A stretch of 64,000 bases of DNA from Utricularia gibba (taxonomy: Eukaryota > Streptophyta > Magnoliopsida > Lamiales > Lentibulariaceae): positions 1,798,001 to 1,862,000 of the forward strand of contig NEEC01000012.1 of assembly GCA_002189035.1 (NCBI GenBank). Reading direction: 5' to 3'. Made by a program: the position numbers and the translations under genes. Positions 10,640 to 21,867 of this stretch are shown here, one piece after another (the stretch's first letter is position 1; every line of letters starts with the position of its first letter). Below the pieces are notes generated by a model. It saw only the letters and a list, made by a program, of their open reading frames with translations. It did no database searches and was not told the origin of the DNA.

Positions 10640-12470
10640 GGGGTCCTTGCAGTCGTAAGACCTTTGTATATCCCAAGTTCCTTACAGAAGTCAACAAACT
10701 GAGTTAGAGTGAATTCACCGCCCTTATCAATTTTCAATGCTTTAATAGACAGTCCACTTTGTTTATCAACCATAGCTTGAAACACTTTAAAGTGAGAGAA
10801 AACTTCTACCTTTGCTTTCATCAAATAAATCCACATTTTTCGAGAGTAATCATCGACCAGGAGCAAGAAATGATTGTTTTCACCAATAGAAGTGGGTTTT
10901 TCTGAGCATACATCATCATATATTAATTCTAGGGGTTTTTTTGGCACGAAGAGTAGTTTCTTTGGGTATAATGGTATGAGTTTGTTTACACACGAGACAA
11001 CCTTCACAAATTTGATTTGGGAGAGAGATTATAGGCATCCCAATGACCAATCCGTTCTTGCTCAATTCATGTAAATAATTGAAATTCATGTACCCAAACC
11101 TAAGATGCCAAAGCCAAACTTCTTCATTGTAAGTTGCTTTCAAGCACATGGGCATCGTATGATCAAATTTGAGAATAAACAATCTATTCCTTGTCATCTC
11201 CAAATGGGCCAAGATTTGTCCTTTATCATCAGTAAGAATGAGATGTTTTACTACTGAGTGAATACCAAAGCCTTTTTCCAATAATTGTCCCAAACTTAAA
11301 ATATTGTTTTTCATTCCAGGAACAAGAAGAACATCAGAGATCAGATTATGACTTTCATTATCAAGTTGTAAGGTAATGTCTCCTTTCCTAGCTATCCTAA
11401 TTTTTGATGAATCCCCAAGTGTGATCTTACCACCATATGTATTGTCAATAGTAGAGAAAATATCTTTGTAGCCACTCATGTGACTACTTGCCCCATAATC
11501 CAGATACCATATATCCTCATGATCCATCTTGTTTTCATAAGCCGTCAAGAGAACTTGTTCAAGTCCATCAGATATAACCTCCCGAGAAAAATTCGATTGA
11601 TGATTGTCATCATTACTTCTACATTCCCAAGAGTAGTGACATTTCTTGTGACACCCATAGCACTCCACATTAGATTTATCCATATATCTTGACTTATAGC
11701 CTTGAGAATATGCTCCTCGTAGCTTCTAATTTCCTTTGTGATTAGTGGTCCACTTGTTTCTTCCATAGGAAGTATTTCCTTCCTCATTTTTGCCATTATC
11801 GTATTTCTCACCAAACCTGCCATGTCCTCTTCCTCTCATATTTCTACCTCTGCCCCTGCCTCTTACAGCCTCCTTTGAGTCTTCTTTTCCTTTCACCTCC
11901 TTCATTTGGAGCAACTGTGGATCTGTAGAAACAATCCTGCTATTTAGACGACTTTCATATGCCTAAAGAGAGCCACTTATCTGATCCATAGTCATCGTCT
12001 CAAGATCATGTGCTTTGTCAATAGTAATGGCAACATGATCGATTTTTGGGTCTAGAGATCTCAACAACTTTTCAACAAGTCGTTCTTCAATCATAATCTC
12101 ACCAAGCCAACTCATTTGATTCGTGATTTCTTGCATTCTGATGACATAGTGTGCAACACTTTCACCAAAGTTTGTAACTTCACTTTAGCATTGTCTGCAC
12201 CTTGCAACAAGGCTTTCAACATATCCCACGCTTCTTTAGCATTCTTAGTAGCAGCACTTTCTCAAACATTTTCTCATCATATGCTTGATAAATAAGGGAC
12301 AAGGCCTTCTTATCCCTCTTCACATTTGCTGCATCAGTGCTTGCAGGAGTCATAGAAATGATATCACCAATCTCATATGCCCTAAATATAGTCATCATTC
12401 GCACGCTATAGTTTTCATAATTTTCCTTTGTCAATGTAGGAATGGACAGAGAATTTGCATTCACCACCAT

Positions 12471-12482
12471 GCTCTGATACCA
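12471..12482 (-). other. Copia primer binding site (tRNA-iMet type)
   Basis: The minus strand reads TGGTATCAGAGC, the standard plant copia PBS complementary to the initiator methionine tRNA 3' end. It lies 4 bases after the LTR end (12487) and immediately before the gag ATG at 12470. This fixes the 5' LTR/gag junction. Confidence 0.9.
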
Positions 12483-12486
12483 CTTT

Positions 12487-12705
12487 TGTTAGAGATATTG
12501 CAATGAGTTTTTGTTCAAAAGACAAAGTAATTTCATACAGGCTTATCATTTCATTCCTTTCATTACAATACTTATACATATTACATCACAATAACTTCTA
12601 TAAACCAACTTTATAACTTCTATAATAACCAACAGGTGGTTATTCATTATTATCTTACTAGATAATCAGTAAGAGTACTTAAAATGTTAAGTTTGTCACT
12701 TAACA
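12487..12705 (-). repeat. Copia LTR (only copy), TGTTA...TAACA
   Basis: The 3' boundary is set by the PBS. The 5' boundary is placed at TGTTAAGTGACAAAC, which mirrors the terminal CTCTAACA and directly abuts the RNase H sequence GDTIFV. Length is 219 bp. There is no polypurine tract upstream and the last part of RNase H is missing, so this is not an ordinary RH-PPT-LTR junction. A shorter LTR starting TGTTGG (12634) cannot be excluded. Confidence 0.65.
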
Positions 12706-13262
12706 AAAATTGTATCTCCAAAGTAAAATACAAAGCTTATTGTACTTCTTGAGTCATCTTTATATCCTACCCAATCACTATCAGTATACTCATATAACTT
12801 GGGCGAATTAGACTTAGAAAACCATAGTTCAAAATCCAAAGTGCTTTTGAGGTATCTGAGTATTCTCTTCAATGCCTTCATATGTATCTTAGTAGGAGAA
12901 GCATTATACCTACTCACCACACCAACTCCATAAGCAATATTTGGACAAGTATTCACGAAGTACCTCAAACTCCCTACCAAGCTTCTATATTCAGTAATAT
13001 CAATAGTATTAGAACCATCTTCCTTTGAGAGTTTCAATCCCATTTCAACAGGTGTTACCACAGGATTGCAGTGCAGCATCTTAGAACTCTAAAGAAGTTC
13101 TTTTGTAGATTTACTATGTCCCATGAATATGCCATCTTCTCTTTGATCCACTTCGATTCCAAGGTAGTAGTTCATCAACCCAAGATCTGGCATCTCAAAA
13201 GTATGTTTCATACTTCTTTAAATTCTTTAATCCCTCCAAATTTGATCCAGTAATAATAATAT

Positions 13263-13788
13263 TATTAAGGGCGAAAATCGATGTGCCGGACTAGACCGAT
13301 TTTCGTGTTGCAAGTGGTGTCGTTTTCCTTTTTTGTTGTCTATTCGGTGTGGTTGGATGGAGTGGAAGTAGGCGGGGATTTTTTACGTGGAAACCACCGT
13401 GAGGCGGAAAAACCACAGAGCTATCGGAGCTCGCCGGAGAAAGTTTTTACTAGATGGAGATGGTGAAGAAAGATACATGTTAGGAGCCTTGAGATTCAAT
13501 CCCCCTTTTTCCCCCCTTCTTATGGCTCCTTTTATTTATAGGGAGGCTTGCCTAGCCGATTCTTTCCCCCTGCGGGTGTCGGTTACTTTTGTGCCTGCTA
13601 TGCGACCTTGCTTTTCAAATATCGTACGCCTGTTCTGCCATAATTCGGCTGCTTTTCAAACTGTGTCAGACGACCATCGCTGTCAATATTTCTACCACAT
13701 ACCGGCCTGTCGACTGGCGTTATCCTGTCCAAGTTCCTTTTGGCAGCTTTTCAAAAGCCGATCACCCCCAGCCGATTTACACCCATCA
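13263..13788 (-). mobile_element. Solo LTR inserted in copia RT next to YVDD
   Basis: A 526-bp block with a composition unlike its AT-rich host. On the minus strand it begins TGATGGGTGTAAATCGGC and ends CGCCCTTAATA. It is flanked by AATAT on both sides (13258-13262 and 13789-13793). A TATA-like CCCTATAAATAAAAGG lies near the middle, as in an LTR promoter. Removing it restores the RT reading CIYVDDI followed by IITGSNLEGL. The terminus is TG...TA, not the usual CA, so the 3' edge may have mutated. No internal region or second LTR is present. The element family is not identified. Confidence 0.7.
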
Positions 13789-14369
13789 AATATCATCAAC
13801 GTAAATGCAAACAATAATGCATTTTTCAGGTTCACGAAACTTCACATACAGGGCATGCTCATGAGGACAATGAATAAATTTCAGCTTCTCGAAAAATAGA
13901 GTCTAATCGAATGTTCCATGCTCTTGGTGCTTGTTTAAGGCCATATAATGCCTTGTTGAGTTTAAGCACCATATCCTCATTTCCTTCTTTGATATAGCTA
14001 GTTGGTTGATCAATAAAAACCTCTTCATTTAGAATTCCATTTAAGAAAGCAATCTTCACATCCATTTGATATATTTTCCATCCAAATTGGCCTGCCAATG
14101 CAACAATAAGTTTTACTGTTTCAACTCTTGCAACTGGTGCAAAAACTTCATCATAATCCACTCATTCCTTTTGATTATACCCCTTTGCAACCAATCTAGC
14201 CTTGTAACGTTCAATAGTGCCATCAACCTTCCTTTTAATCTTGAATATCCATTTAACTCCAATCACATCTCTATTTGCAGGCTTATTAACCAATCTCCAA
14301 GTATTTTTTTTCTCGATAGATTATTTCATCATCCATCGTCTTTTTCCATTCATCAGAAGTATACTAGTG

Positions 14370-14883
14370 ATTCTTCATATTTGGACTCAGAGTGCTTCTC
14401 CACATACCGAAGTAGAAGTAATGATGATACAGAATGGTCAATTCTCTCATGAAAAAGGTATGGCGATATTTGTTTCAACCAATTCTAGGTGTCTGAAACC
14501 TGTCAGCTCTTTTCTGTGAAATGGAAAGGAGAAAGCGAAATGATCTTCATAAAGGTGAATTTGGGCATGATCAAGAAGATGATAGTCCTTTGCCTAGGAC
14601 CGTCAATAATTATAAGAATTGTGGTATAGTAGGATCAGTTCACTATCCTCATAACACCGATGCTGAAATTTCGAAATCTAGTCACGGCCATGCATCTGGT
14701 AATGACTCTAATGAAGATGCCGGGAATCCTATCATCACTACCTCGGGAGAGGATGATATGGAATTGTAGGCAACGAAGAATTTCGGAAGTGCAAGTCTGA
14801 TTTCTCAACTTTCCAAAAGTGTCAACAGACAAACTATGCAGAAGGGTGCAGACCAAAGGATGGCTCCCAGTTTGAGTAGAAAA
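14370..14883 (+). pseudogene. 3' part of an unidentified host gene after the copia block
   Basis: Plus-strand coding-like segments directly right of the copia RT. One frame ends DSECFSTYRSRSNDDTEWS (to 14452). Another runs from 14521: MERRKRNDLHKGEFGHDQ onward, with SGNDSNEDAGNPIITTSG, to a TAG at 14767. The same frame then continues ATKNFGSASLISQLSKSVN to TAA at 14887. The serine/acidic composition resembles the segment left of the copia block, so both may be one gene split by the insertion. No domain is recognised. Confidence 0.3.
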
Positions 14884-14889
14884 CCATAA

Positions 14890-15500
14890 CTGTGATGCGG
14901 GGCGGAGAGATGGTGGAGGTATGATACCCCATCCATGCTCCCTGTGTTTTGTTTATGCTGTTTTGCTAATTCTTCCTTCTGATTCATTCCCAAAACAATG
15001 CGAGCGTTAACAGCAAGACCATAACCTAAGCTCACTTGTAGAGGACTACCATCTTACACCCATCAGCCTGAATGTGTGAGGTTTCACCCCACAAAAGGCT
15101 TGAAGGAAAGGAATTTGACAAATCCCATATCCAATCATGGGCGGAAGAGAGTATGAGATTGAATAGTAATGATCGTGCAAAATTTAGTATTGAGTAGGAG
15201 TCACACTTTGGGAAGTTGGAGGAAATGTGAGAAAAATATAAAATAATAATAATTAATTATTCAAAACAGATAATATCATATTAGATGTATATAGATTATC
15301 TAGAAAGTATTGAGAGTAAATTATTATTTTTTTTAATTACTGCAAAATCAATATATTTTTTCATTTTAAAATAATTTATAATTGTATTAACAAATAATTT
15401 TCAAAATGGATTATTGTGACAATAGGAAACATATAGAAGACCGGGTAAAACCTTTCAGCCATTTTATATTTCAGTTACGATAATATTTTTAAAGAGTAGA
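14890..15500. other. Unclassified spacer before calreticulin
   Basis: About 600 bp. The first 300 bases have balanced composition with no recognisable ORF; the rest is AT-rich. No gene or RNA recognised. Confidence 0.4.
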
Positions 15501-15530
15501 AGAAAGTAATTTAACCATTGGTGTTTTTAC

Positions 15531-15660
15531 CCAATGATTAACAGCCACGTGTAATGCATGACAATGTTTTTGACGTGGCGCAAGCTCATTGGCCCACATC
15601 GATTTTGCCTTTAGGTTGGTTCTCTACTAGCGTTTTCTCAAGCCCCCCTCGCTATATATT
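15531..15660 (+). promoter_or_regulatory. Calreticulin promoter with ERSE, UPRE and TATA
   Basis: CCAAT-N9-CCACG, the exact ER stress response element, spans 15531-15549 (CCAATGATTAACAGCCACG). Its CCACG overlaps the G-box-like CCACGTGT at 15545-15552. TGACGTGG (UPRE/XBP1-type) is at 15571-15578. ATTGG-C-CCACA at 15588-15598 is one base off ERSE-II. A TATATAT box at 15653 precedes the ATG at 15700. Together these predict induction by bZIP28/bZIP60 with NF-Y during the unfolded protein response. Confidence 0.85.
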
Positions 15661-15699
15661 CAACCTCGCACGAACTTTGGTCGATTCTCGAGCACAGCC

Positions 15700-18557
15700 A
15701 TGGCGACTTCTCAGAGGAGATTGCAGTTCCTGATCTCTGTTGCTGTTATTCTCTCTCTCTTTCTGGATGTATCCTTCGCTAAAGTGTTCTTCGAGGAGCG
15801 TTTCGGTGGTAAGTGTTTTTTGTTCAATGCCTGCGTTGAATTACCGCTGTTTCGAGGGGTTTAGCTGTCGATCATTGTATGAAATGAACTCATATTTTAA
15901 CAGATCTACAATTGGATGTAGTGGTAACTGGTTGCTAGTATTAGCATGGTGTCAATGTTGTGCTTTATCGTTTTTTGATAGATGGAATGCGCGCAACCGG
16001 CTTGAGGTGACCTTGTATGGTCGATTCTTGCTGGAAGGCTCATTTCTCTTATCGAATGATTGCGACATGGAGCTCATTTTCATGAATGTTGTTAGTAGTT
16101 TTGTTTTCATTAATAGACTTGGACCACTTGTTGTGTAGCTGGTTGGGAGGATCGGTGGGTTAAATCTGAATGGAAGAAAGATGAGAGCATGGCTGGTGAA
16201 TGGAATTATACATCCGGCAAGTGGAATGGAGATCCTGAAGACAAAGGTAAGTTTGTCATGCGTTCTCTAATGTGGTTAAAGTTCATATTTTATTTGATGG
16301 GTATCACAGTCAGCGTGATTTGGGAAAAATAATTTTGTTGTTGATTTTCTTACATTATTTCATTATATATCTAGGCATCCAGACAAGTGAAGATTACAGA
16401 TTCTATGCTATCTCTGCTGAGTTTCCGGAATTCAGCAACAAGGATGGGACCCTAGTTTTCCAATTCTCTGTAAAGCATGAGCAGAAGCTGGATTGTGGTG
16501 GAGGATACATGAAGTTGCTCAGTGGCGAAATCGACCAGAAAAGTTTTGGTGGCCAAACCCCGTACAGGTTTGGTATCCTGTTCACTTCTTGGTTATTAAT
16601 TGTACTGAAGGACATAACTGATACATTTTCTTATGGATGAATGCAGTATCATGTTTGGACCGGATATTTGTGGCTACAGCACCAAAAAGGTCCATGCTAT
16701 ACTGACTTACAATGGTACAAACCATCTGATCAAGAAGGATGTTCCTTGTGAGACTGACCAGCTGACGCATGTTTATACATTCATCCTTCGCCCTGATGCT
16801 ACATACACTATCTTAATTGACAATGTTGAAAAGCAATCTGGTAGCTTGTATGCTGACTGGGATATGCTTCCTCCTAAACAAATAAAGGATCCGGAGGCTA
16901 AAAAGGTACCAAGCCTTTTTACTTAACAATCGTATGTGGAATTCCATTCTATCCATTCTTATACATTGAATGATTCTGTGTGAAATTTGATATGGTAGCC
17001 TGAAGATTGGGATGATAAAGAGTTCATACCCGATCCCGAGGACAAGAAGCCCGAGGTAAAATGAAGACATTCCCTAAACGTGTTCGTATACTTTTTGGAA
17101 AATAACCCATCAATTCTCTGTAGGGCTACGATGACATACCAAAGGAGATTCCAGATGCTGATGCCAAGAAGGTATCGTAGCTGCAAGAAACTGATCTGTT
17201 ATCCAAATTAAAATTTTAAACCAGTTTTGAAAATTGTTTCATTCTATTGCAGCCCGAGGACTGGGATGATGAAGAGGATGGTGAGTGGACTGCTCCAACT
17301 ATTCCTAACCCTGAATACAAGGGACCCTGGAAGCAAAAGGTTGTCCTGATCTCTTTTTATTTCCCATCTCATTCTCACCAACTGCAGCCAGGGAATTTTT
17401 ACAGTATTTATATCCTTAACTTTTCAGAAAATTAAGAATCCCAACTACAGCGGCAAGTGGAAAGCACCCTTGATCGACAACCCAGGTACTTGTTTTATCC
17501 TTATGCTTCTTTTACTGGCTCTTCTAAGAAAATGAAAATGTTATCCTTATTGTTTACGCATGACCAGTGCAAGTTGTTAGATTCATCGTTTTTTGGGCAA
17601 TCCTCAACAAAAAGAAACGACATCCAATGATGATTTCAAGTCTTGAAGTAGAATAGACGTCAACAGCAATTATCATACTCGTGTTCTAAAAAGGAAAAAT
17701 GATTATGCTTGTGTTGGAAGAAAAATTACTTCTGCTCAAGGCATGTGCTTTGGTGGACCAACTATTCACATGACAATTTTATAAATGCAGACTTCAAGGA
17801 CGACCCTGACCTTTACGTTTTCCCGAGTTTGAAGTATGTTGGCGTTGAGTTATGGCAGGTGAGCTGCCTCTATATCCATTCAATTCCCTTTCAATTTCGA
17901 TGTTCAATTGGTTACCTAAGCGCTTGGTCCCCGTTCAGGTGAAATCTGGAACCTTGTTTGACAATGTTGTGGTGACTGATGATCCCGAGCATGCTAAGAA
18001 GCTTGCCGAGGAAACATGGGGCAAGCACAAGGATGTATGTATATGCTTGTTATATTACAGTTTCACTCTTTCCCCTTTGGTTGTTTTCAAATTCGCTAAC
18101 TGATATAAATGATCCATACTCCAGGCCGAGAAGGCTGCTTTCGATGAGGCAGAAAAGAAGAGAGAAGAGGAGGTATGAAGAGCTCAACTTGGAACCATTA
18201 TCGTTGTTTAACTGCTTCCCCTAGACTTCATCATGCTAATTAACATGAGCACAAACTCTCCCTTTGCAGGAGGCCAAGGATGATCCCATAGATTCTGACG
18301 TAAGAGCTTAATTCTTCTAATCAGAGTCTTGCTTCACAGAGACCATGACTGCCGATTTATTCTGTTTCAGGCCGATGACGATGAGGCGGACGATGATGCC
18401 TCCGATGAAGCTGAAGACGTTACCAAAACTGAATCGTCAAACGATGAGCATGACCATGTAAGGGGAGCTCTAGTTTCTTGAGTGGGTCTTAGAATGGAAT
18501 GGAGCCTTCAGATGCTGATTGTACTTCCATGAATGTGCTATGCAGGACGAGCTATAG
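15700..18557 (+). CDS. CRT: Calreticulin, ER lectin chaperone
   Basis: A calcium-binding ER chaperone that holds monoglucosylated glycoproteins. Fourteen exons: 15700-15808, 16139-16246, 16375-16567, 16647-16905, 16999-17055, 17124-17171, 17253-17339, 17428-17485, 17791-17858, 17939-18034, 18125-18172, 18270-18299, 18371-18457 and 18546-18557. All junctions are GT-AG and give 419 residues. A signal peptide ([18 protein letters not shown]) precedes the N-domain with [16 protein letters not shown] and [16 protein letters not shown]. The P-domain has three KPEDWDD-type and three GxWxxPxIxNP-type repeats. The C-domain is acidic and ends HDEL, the ER retrieval signal, whose last three codons form the 12-base final exon. 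Looks complete and functional. Confidence 0.97.
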
Positions 18558-18762
18558 GATCGGATGATGACTCTCAAGAATTCCCTTCTTACGGAGAGGA
18601 TGAGACATATGGTGCAGTTTAATAGCCGGATCCAACAATTCGAGCCCTAGCTGTTTTTCCCAACTGTAACTGCATGAAAAATACCTCCCTCCTACCTTCC
18701 ATGTAGTTTCTATTGGACCAGGGTGCAGTAGACACTAGTCTACCCTTAATTCACCAGATAAT

Positions 18763-20898
18763 TTATTCAGCCTTCTTTCTACCTCTAATGCATGCCCAAT
18801 CGTCGATCATTGATACATTCACATCCTCCAGCAACGGCGAGTACCGCTCCACCACCTTCGGAACCTATTTGAATAGAAAGAAAAAGAGAAGTCGAACTAC
18901 ACGGAGCTGAATTTAAGAATCAAAACTACTTTTCTAATAATGCTTCTAAAAAGTTAAAAACTAGCATTTCATAATTTTTTAAAAAATAAGAAAAATAGAA
19001 GTGCTTGATAATGAAAATGTTTTAGAGCATTTCTCCTTTAAAAGAAATTATTCTAAACAGAGTTTAAGATGCACATACGATCGGCATTGTTTGTAAAAAT
19101 AATAAAAGCTGAACTTTTTAACTTCTCTCGGGCAGACAAGCCAAAGAGGGGACATGCAAATGGGGGAAAAGGTAAACGCACCTGTTCAGAGATGATTCCA
19201 GAAACACAGACGATACCGTTGGGCTTTGCATATGAGACGATATGGTCTGCCAAGTCTAGCAGCGGGTGTTGTAATATGTTTGCGATGACTACGTCGTATA
19301 TGCTTTTCTGGGAAACAAGCTTCGCATCATACAAACAGGCAGCATTGCCGAAGTGATGATCGTGGGTGCTGGGAACAAGGGTGGCAAGCAGTTCCCCTGG
19401 TTCAATGCTGTTTAGAGTGGCGTTGGAGCGTACTGCTGCTATAGCTTGTGGCTCTATATCAAATCCAACAGAAACTGCAGCACCAAACTATCAACAAAGC
19501 AGAAATTTTAGAAGAACACACTGCAGTTCTGTATGATGTATCAGTCTAATTGACCTGAGACAATCATCGTTGGCGGAAATGGAACGTGGAATACCTTGAA
19601 CATTTCATTATCAAACTCTGTATCATTCTACTTAACTTTATAGTGCAGAATAAGTTCATATAATAGCACATAATAATCGAACTTGAAAGATGGTAGTGCT
19701 GAAGGTGAATTAAAAATATCACCTTCAAAGCCGCAATAGCAAGTACTCCTGAACCCGTGCCGTAGTCTAGAAAACGTTCGCCTCCCTTGATCAGTCTATG
19801 CAGCTCCAATAAACACAACTTTGTTGTCGGATGTTCCCCTGTTCCGAATGCCAAGCCGGGATTCAGAATAATGTTTATTGCTGCTTCAGGTTCCTACGAG
19901 ACCATGAATACACAATCCAATAACATATCAATAGTTCAAGCGGCAAAAAAAAAGTTTAATCAACGAGACAAATTCTTACAGGGGGTTCCCTCCATTCAGG
20001 GACAATCCAAAGTCCCTCGAAAATCTTTACAGGATGAAAGGAGTCCTGCATTTGATACAAAATAACACGTTTGCACTGTTATGGTATCTTTCGTCTAGAC
20101 CTTGGGGAACTGCTTATGCTTCTCTTTGTTTTCTTTATCATGACAAAATGCGCAAAGAATCCACTCTCTCACAATTCAGATATTTCCAAACACACGTAAC
20201 CTGTGTTTTTCTGATCCAGTCAGTGTGGTCAAGCATCCTGACTTCAAAATTCGGCATCTGCTCCAATCCAACTGAATTTGCAGCTCGTAATATACAATCT
20301 TTAACATCCACATCTACGTCAAATATTGAGCTGATCCATATCTACGAATCAACGTTCGTGACAAAAGCATGAAGTAAATCAAGTTAGAAATCTCAATAGA
20401 GGTAAACAAAAAGACGTATATCCACGCGAAGAATGCCGTTTCTTTTTTCTCATCTACCTCTTCACTATCATCTTGGCTGTCAAGCCCATCAACAGTCGCA
20501 GAGCTAGCTCCAAAGCATATAAGACACTCCGATAACCTATCCTGTTAAGCAAATTGACTTCAAGAAACGCATTATGAATTACTCACGAAAGAACACATCG
20601 ATCTTACAGCAGCATTTCTTGGACAGCAAATGCGAACGGCGAGGTAAGGAGAAGTGATTGAAACATCATAAGTTGAGGTAAAGCTGTTAGCGGAATGAGA
20701 AGAATAGGCCGCTGGCGTAATCTTTTTCTCCGGTAGCTGCGGTTGCGGCTGCTGCTGCAGCTCTGGCCTCGGCGCGGAAGAGAAGGAGAATGGATTCAGG
20801 TTGGTGCCGCGATGTAAGGAGAAGAAACGCACGCCGGTAGCCCGGGACGCCAGATGCTTGAAGAAATGGCCGCGAAAAGAAGACCGCGGCAACGACAT
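18763..20898 (-). CDS. Ribosomal protein L11 methyltransferase-like (PrmA family), organellar
   Basis: An S-adenosylmethionine methyltransferase, expected to trimethylate organellar ribosomal protein L11. Exons: 20608-20898, 20458-20541, 20201-20341, 19980-20045, 19723-19893, 19182-19487 and 18763-18864, all phase 0, about 386 residues. The exon 2 donor is chosen as GAG/GTAGAT; a weaker donor at 20416 would add 14 residues. The N-terminus is Arg/Ser-rich ([20 protein letters not shown]), like a mitochondrial targeting peptide. The family block [18 protein letters not shown] is followed by motif [18 protein letters not shown] and [15 protein letters not shown]. The C-terminus reads [19 protein letters not shown]. 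Its stop lies 205 bp from the convergent calreticulin stop. Confidence 0.92.
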
Positions 20899-20940
20899 CT
20901 CCCAAAAACAACCAAAACAAGATGCACGGCCGCTATCGAA

Positions 20941-21860
20941 CAAATGAACCACTTATTTAAATTTTAAATTTTATATATTATTTATTCACACATAAAATGA
21001 AAGTGTAAAATTTGTCATAGAATTATAGTGAATATAAAGAATTTAAACTTTAAGTTTTAAAATTATGTTATAAGTACCTTAATTTACTTTTTTTGTTAAA
21101 TAATTTGATTTCAAACTTATAAAATTATATATTTAACTTCTTATGTTATTAAAACTAATTAATTTAAATTTTAATATCATTATAACAATACATCATTATA
21201 AATAGTATCTATAATTTTCATTATTCATACTAAGATGGTCTTACACTCACCGAATTCCAAATATCATGAAACACAAATATAATATAACCTTAATAGAGAT
21301 ATCATTCAATTTGTCGAATTCTAAACACGAATGCAAAAAGATCTAACACAAATTTTTTTTGAATTTAAAATCAGATATGGTTTATGATACCATGAATCAA
21401 TTCAATTTTTAAAAATTTTAAAAATAATTTAAGTTTTCTTTACATAGTTTTGAATATTTTAATTTTTTTTATAATTTTAAAACTGAAAATTCAAATCTTT
21501 ATATTTAATGAAGTGTTTTTATTGCAACTTTCTCGAAAATTAAACGTAACTAACGAGGTAACATCACTTGACAAATGAACCAAATTGAAACACTTTTCAC
21601 CATGTGCTGCTGGCATTCTCCAACCACGAAGTTGCAGTTTCACCTTCGCAGTAAAATCCAATTAACATAATCCGAATTACCCAACAACACTAATAAGGGA
21701 ATAAGCGGGAATCCTGTTAAGCATACAATGCTCTTTGCAAATGAAGCGCAGTCCAGACATCGCAGATGATGCGAAGTGGTAACAACTGCCTGGTAAGATG
21801 CTGTCAATTTGGTCTCTACAGTTCTCAGGCTGCTTACAAAACTGATAAAAGGAGGAGATG
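20941..21860. other. AT-rich spacer between L11 methyltransferase 5' end and Sec61 alpha 3' end
   Basis: About 900 bp of AT-rich DNA. It must contain the promoter of the L11 methyltransferase-like gene and the 3' UTR of Sec61 alpha. I see no gene, RNA or named repeat in it. Confidence 0.5.
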
Positions 21861-21867
21861 AGACCCC

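Larger units (their letters stand above)
9830..14410 (-). mobile_element. Rearranged Ty1/copia element (RT-RH-LTR-PBS-gag-PR-IN)
   Basis: Reading the minus strand, the parts come in this order. RT: WKKTMDDEI at about 14330, then WIFKIKRKVDGT, DEVFAPVARVETVKLIVAL and YVDD near 13800. RT end/RNase H: 13260-12706, with SLVGSLRYF and DSDWVGYKDDSRSTISF. LTR: 12487-12705. PBS: 12471-12482. gag: from ATG 12470, zinc knuckle CX2CX4HX4C near 11660. Protease: LDYGASSHM near 11480. Integrase: 11000-10058. A normal copia runs LTR-PBS-gag-PR-IN-RT-RH-LTR, so this copy is circularly permuted. All ORFs contain frameshifts or stops, and the protease D-S/T-G is DYG. Two solo LTRs are inserted within it. The outer borders are uncertain by about 200 bp. 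Confidence 0.8.

Noticed and set aside
12634-12705. Copia LTR taken to start at TGTTGG (12634)
   Set aside because: The TGTTA start at 12705 mirrors the TAACA end better and abuts coding sequence directly; the shorter option is kept only as an alternative.
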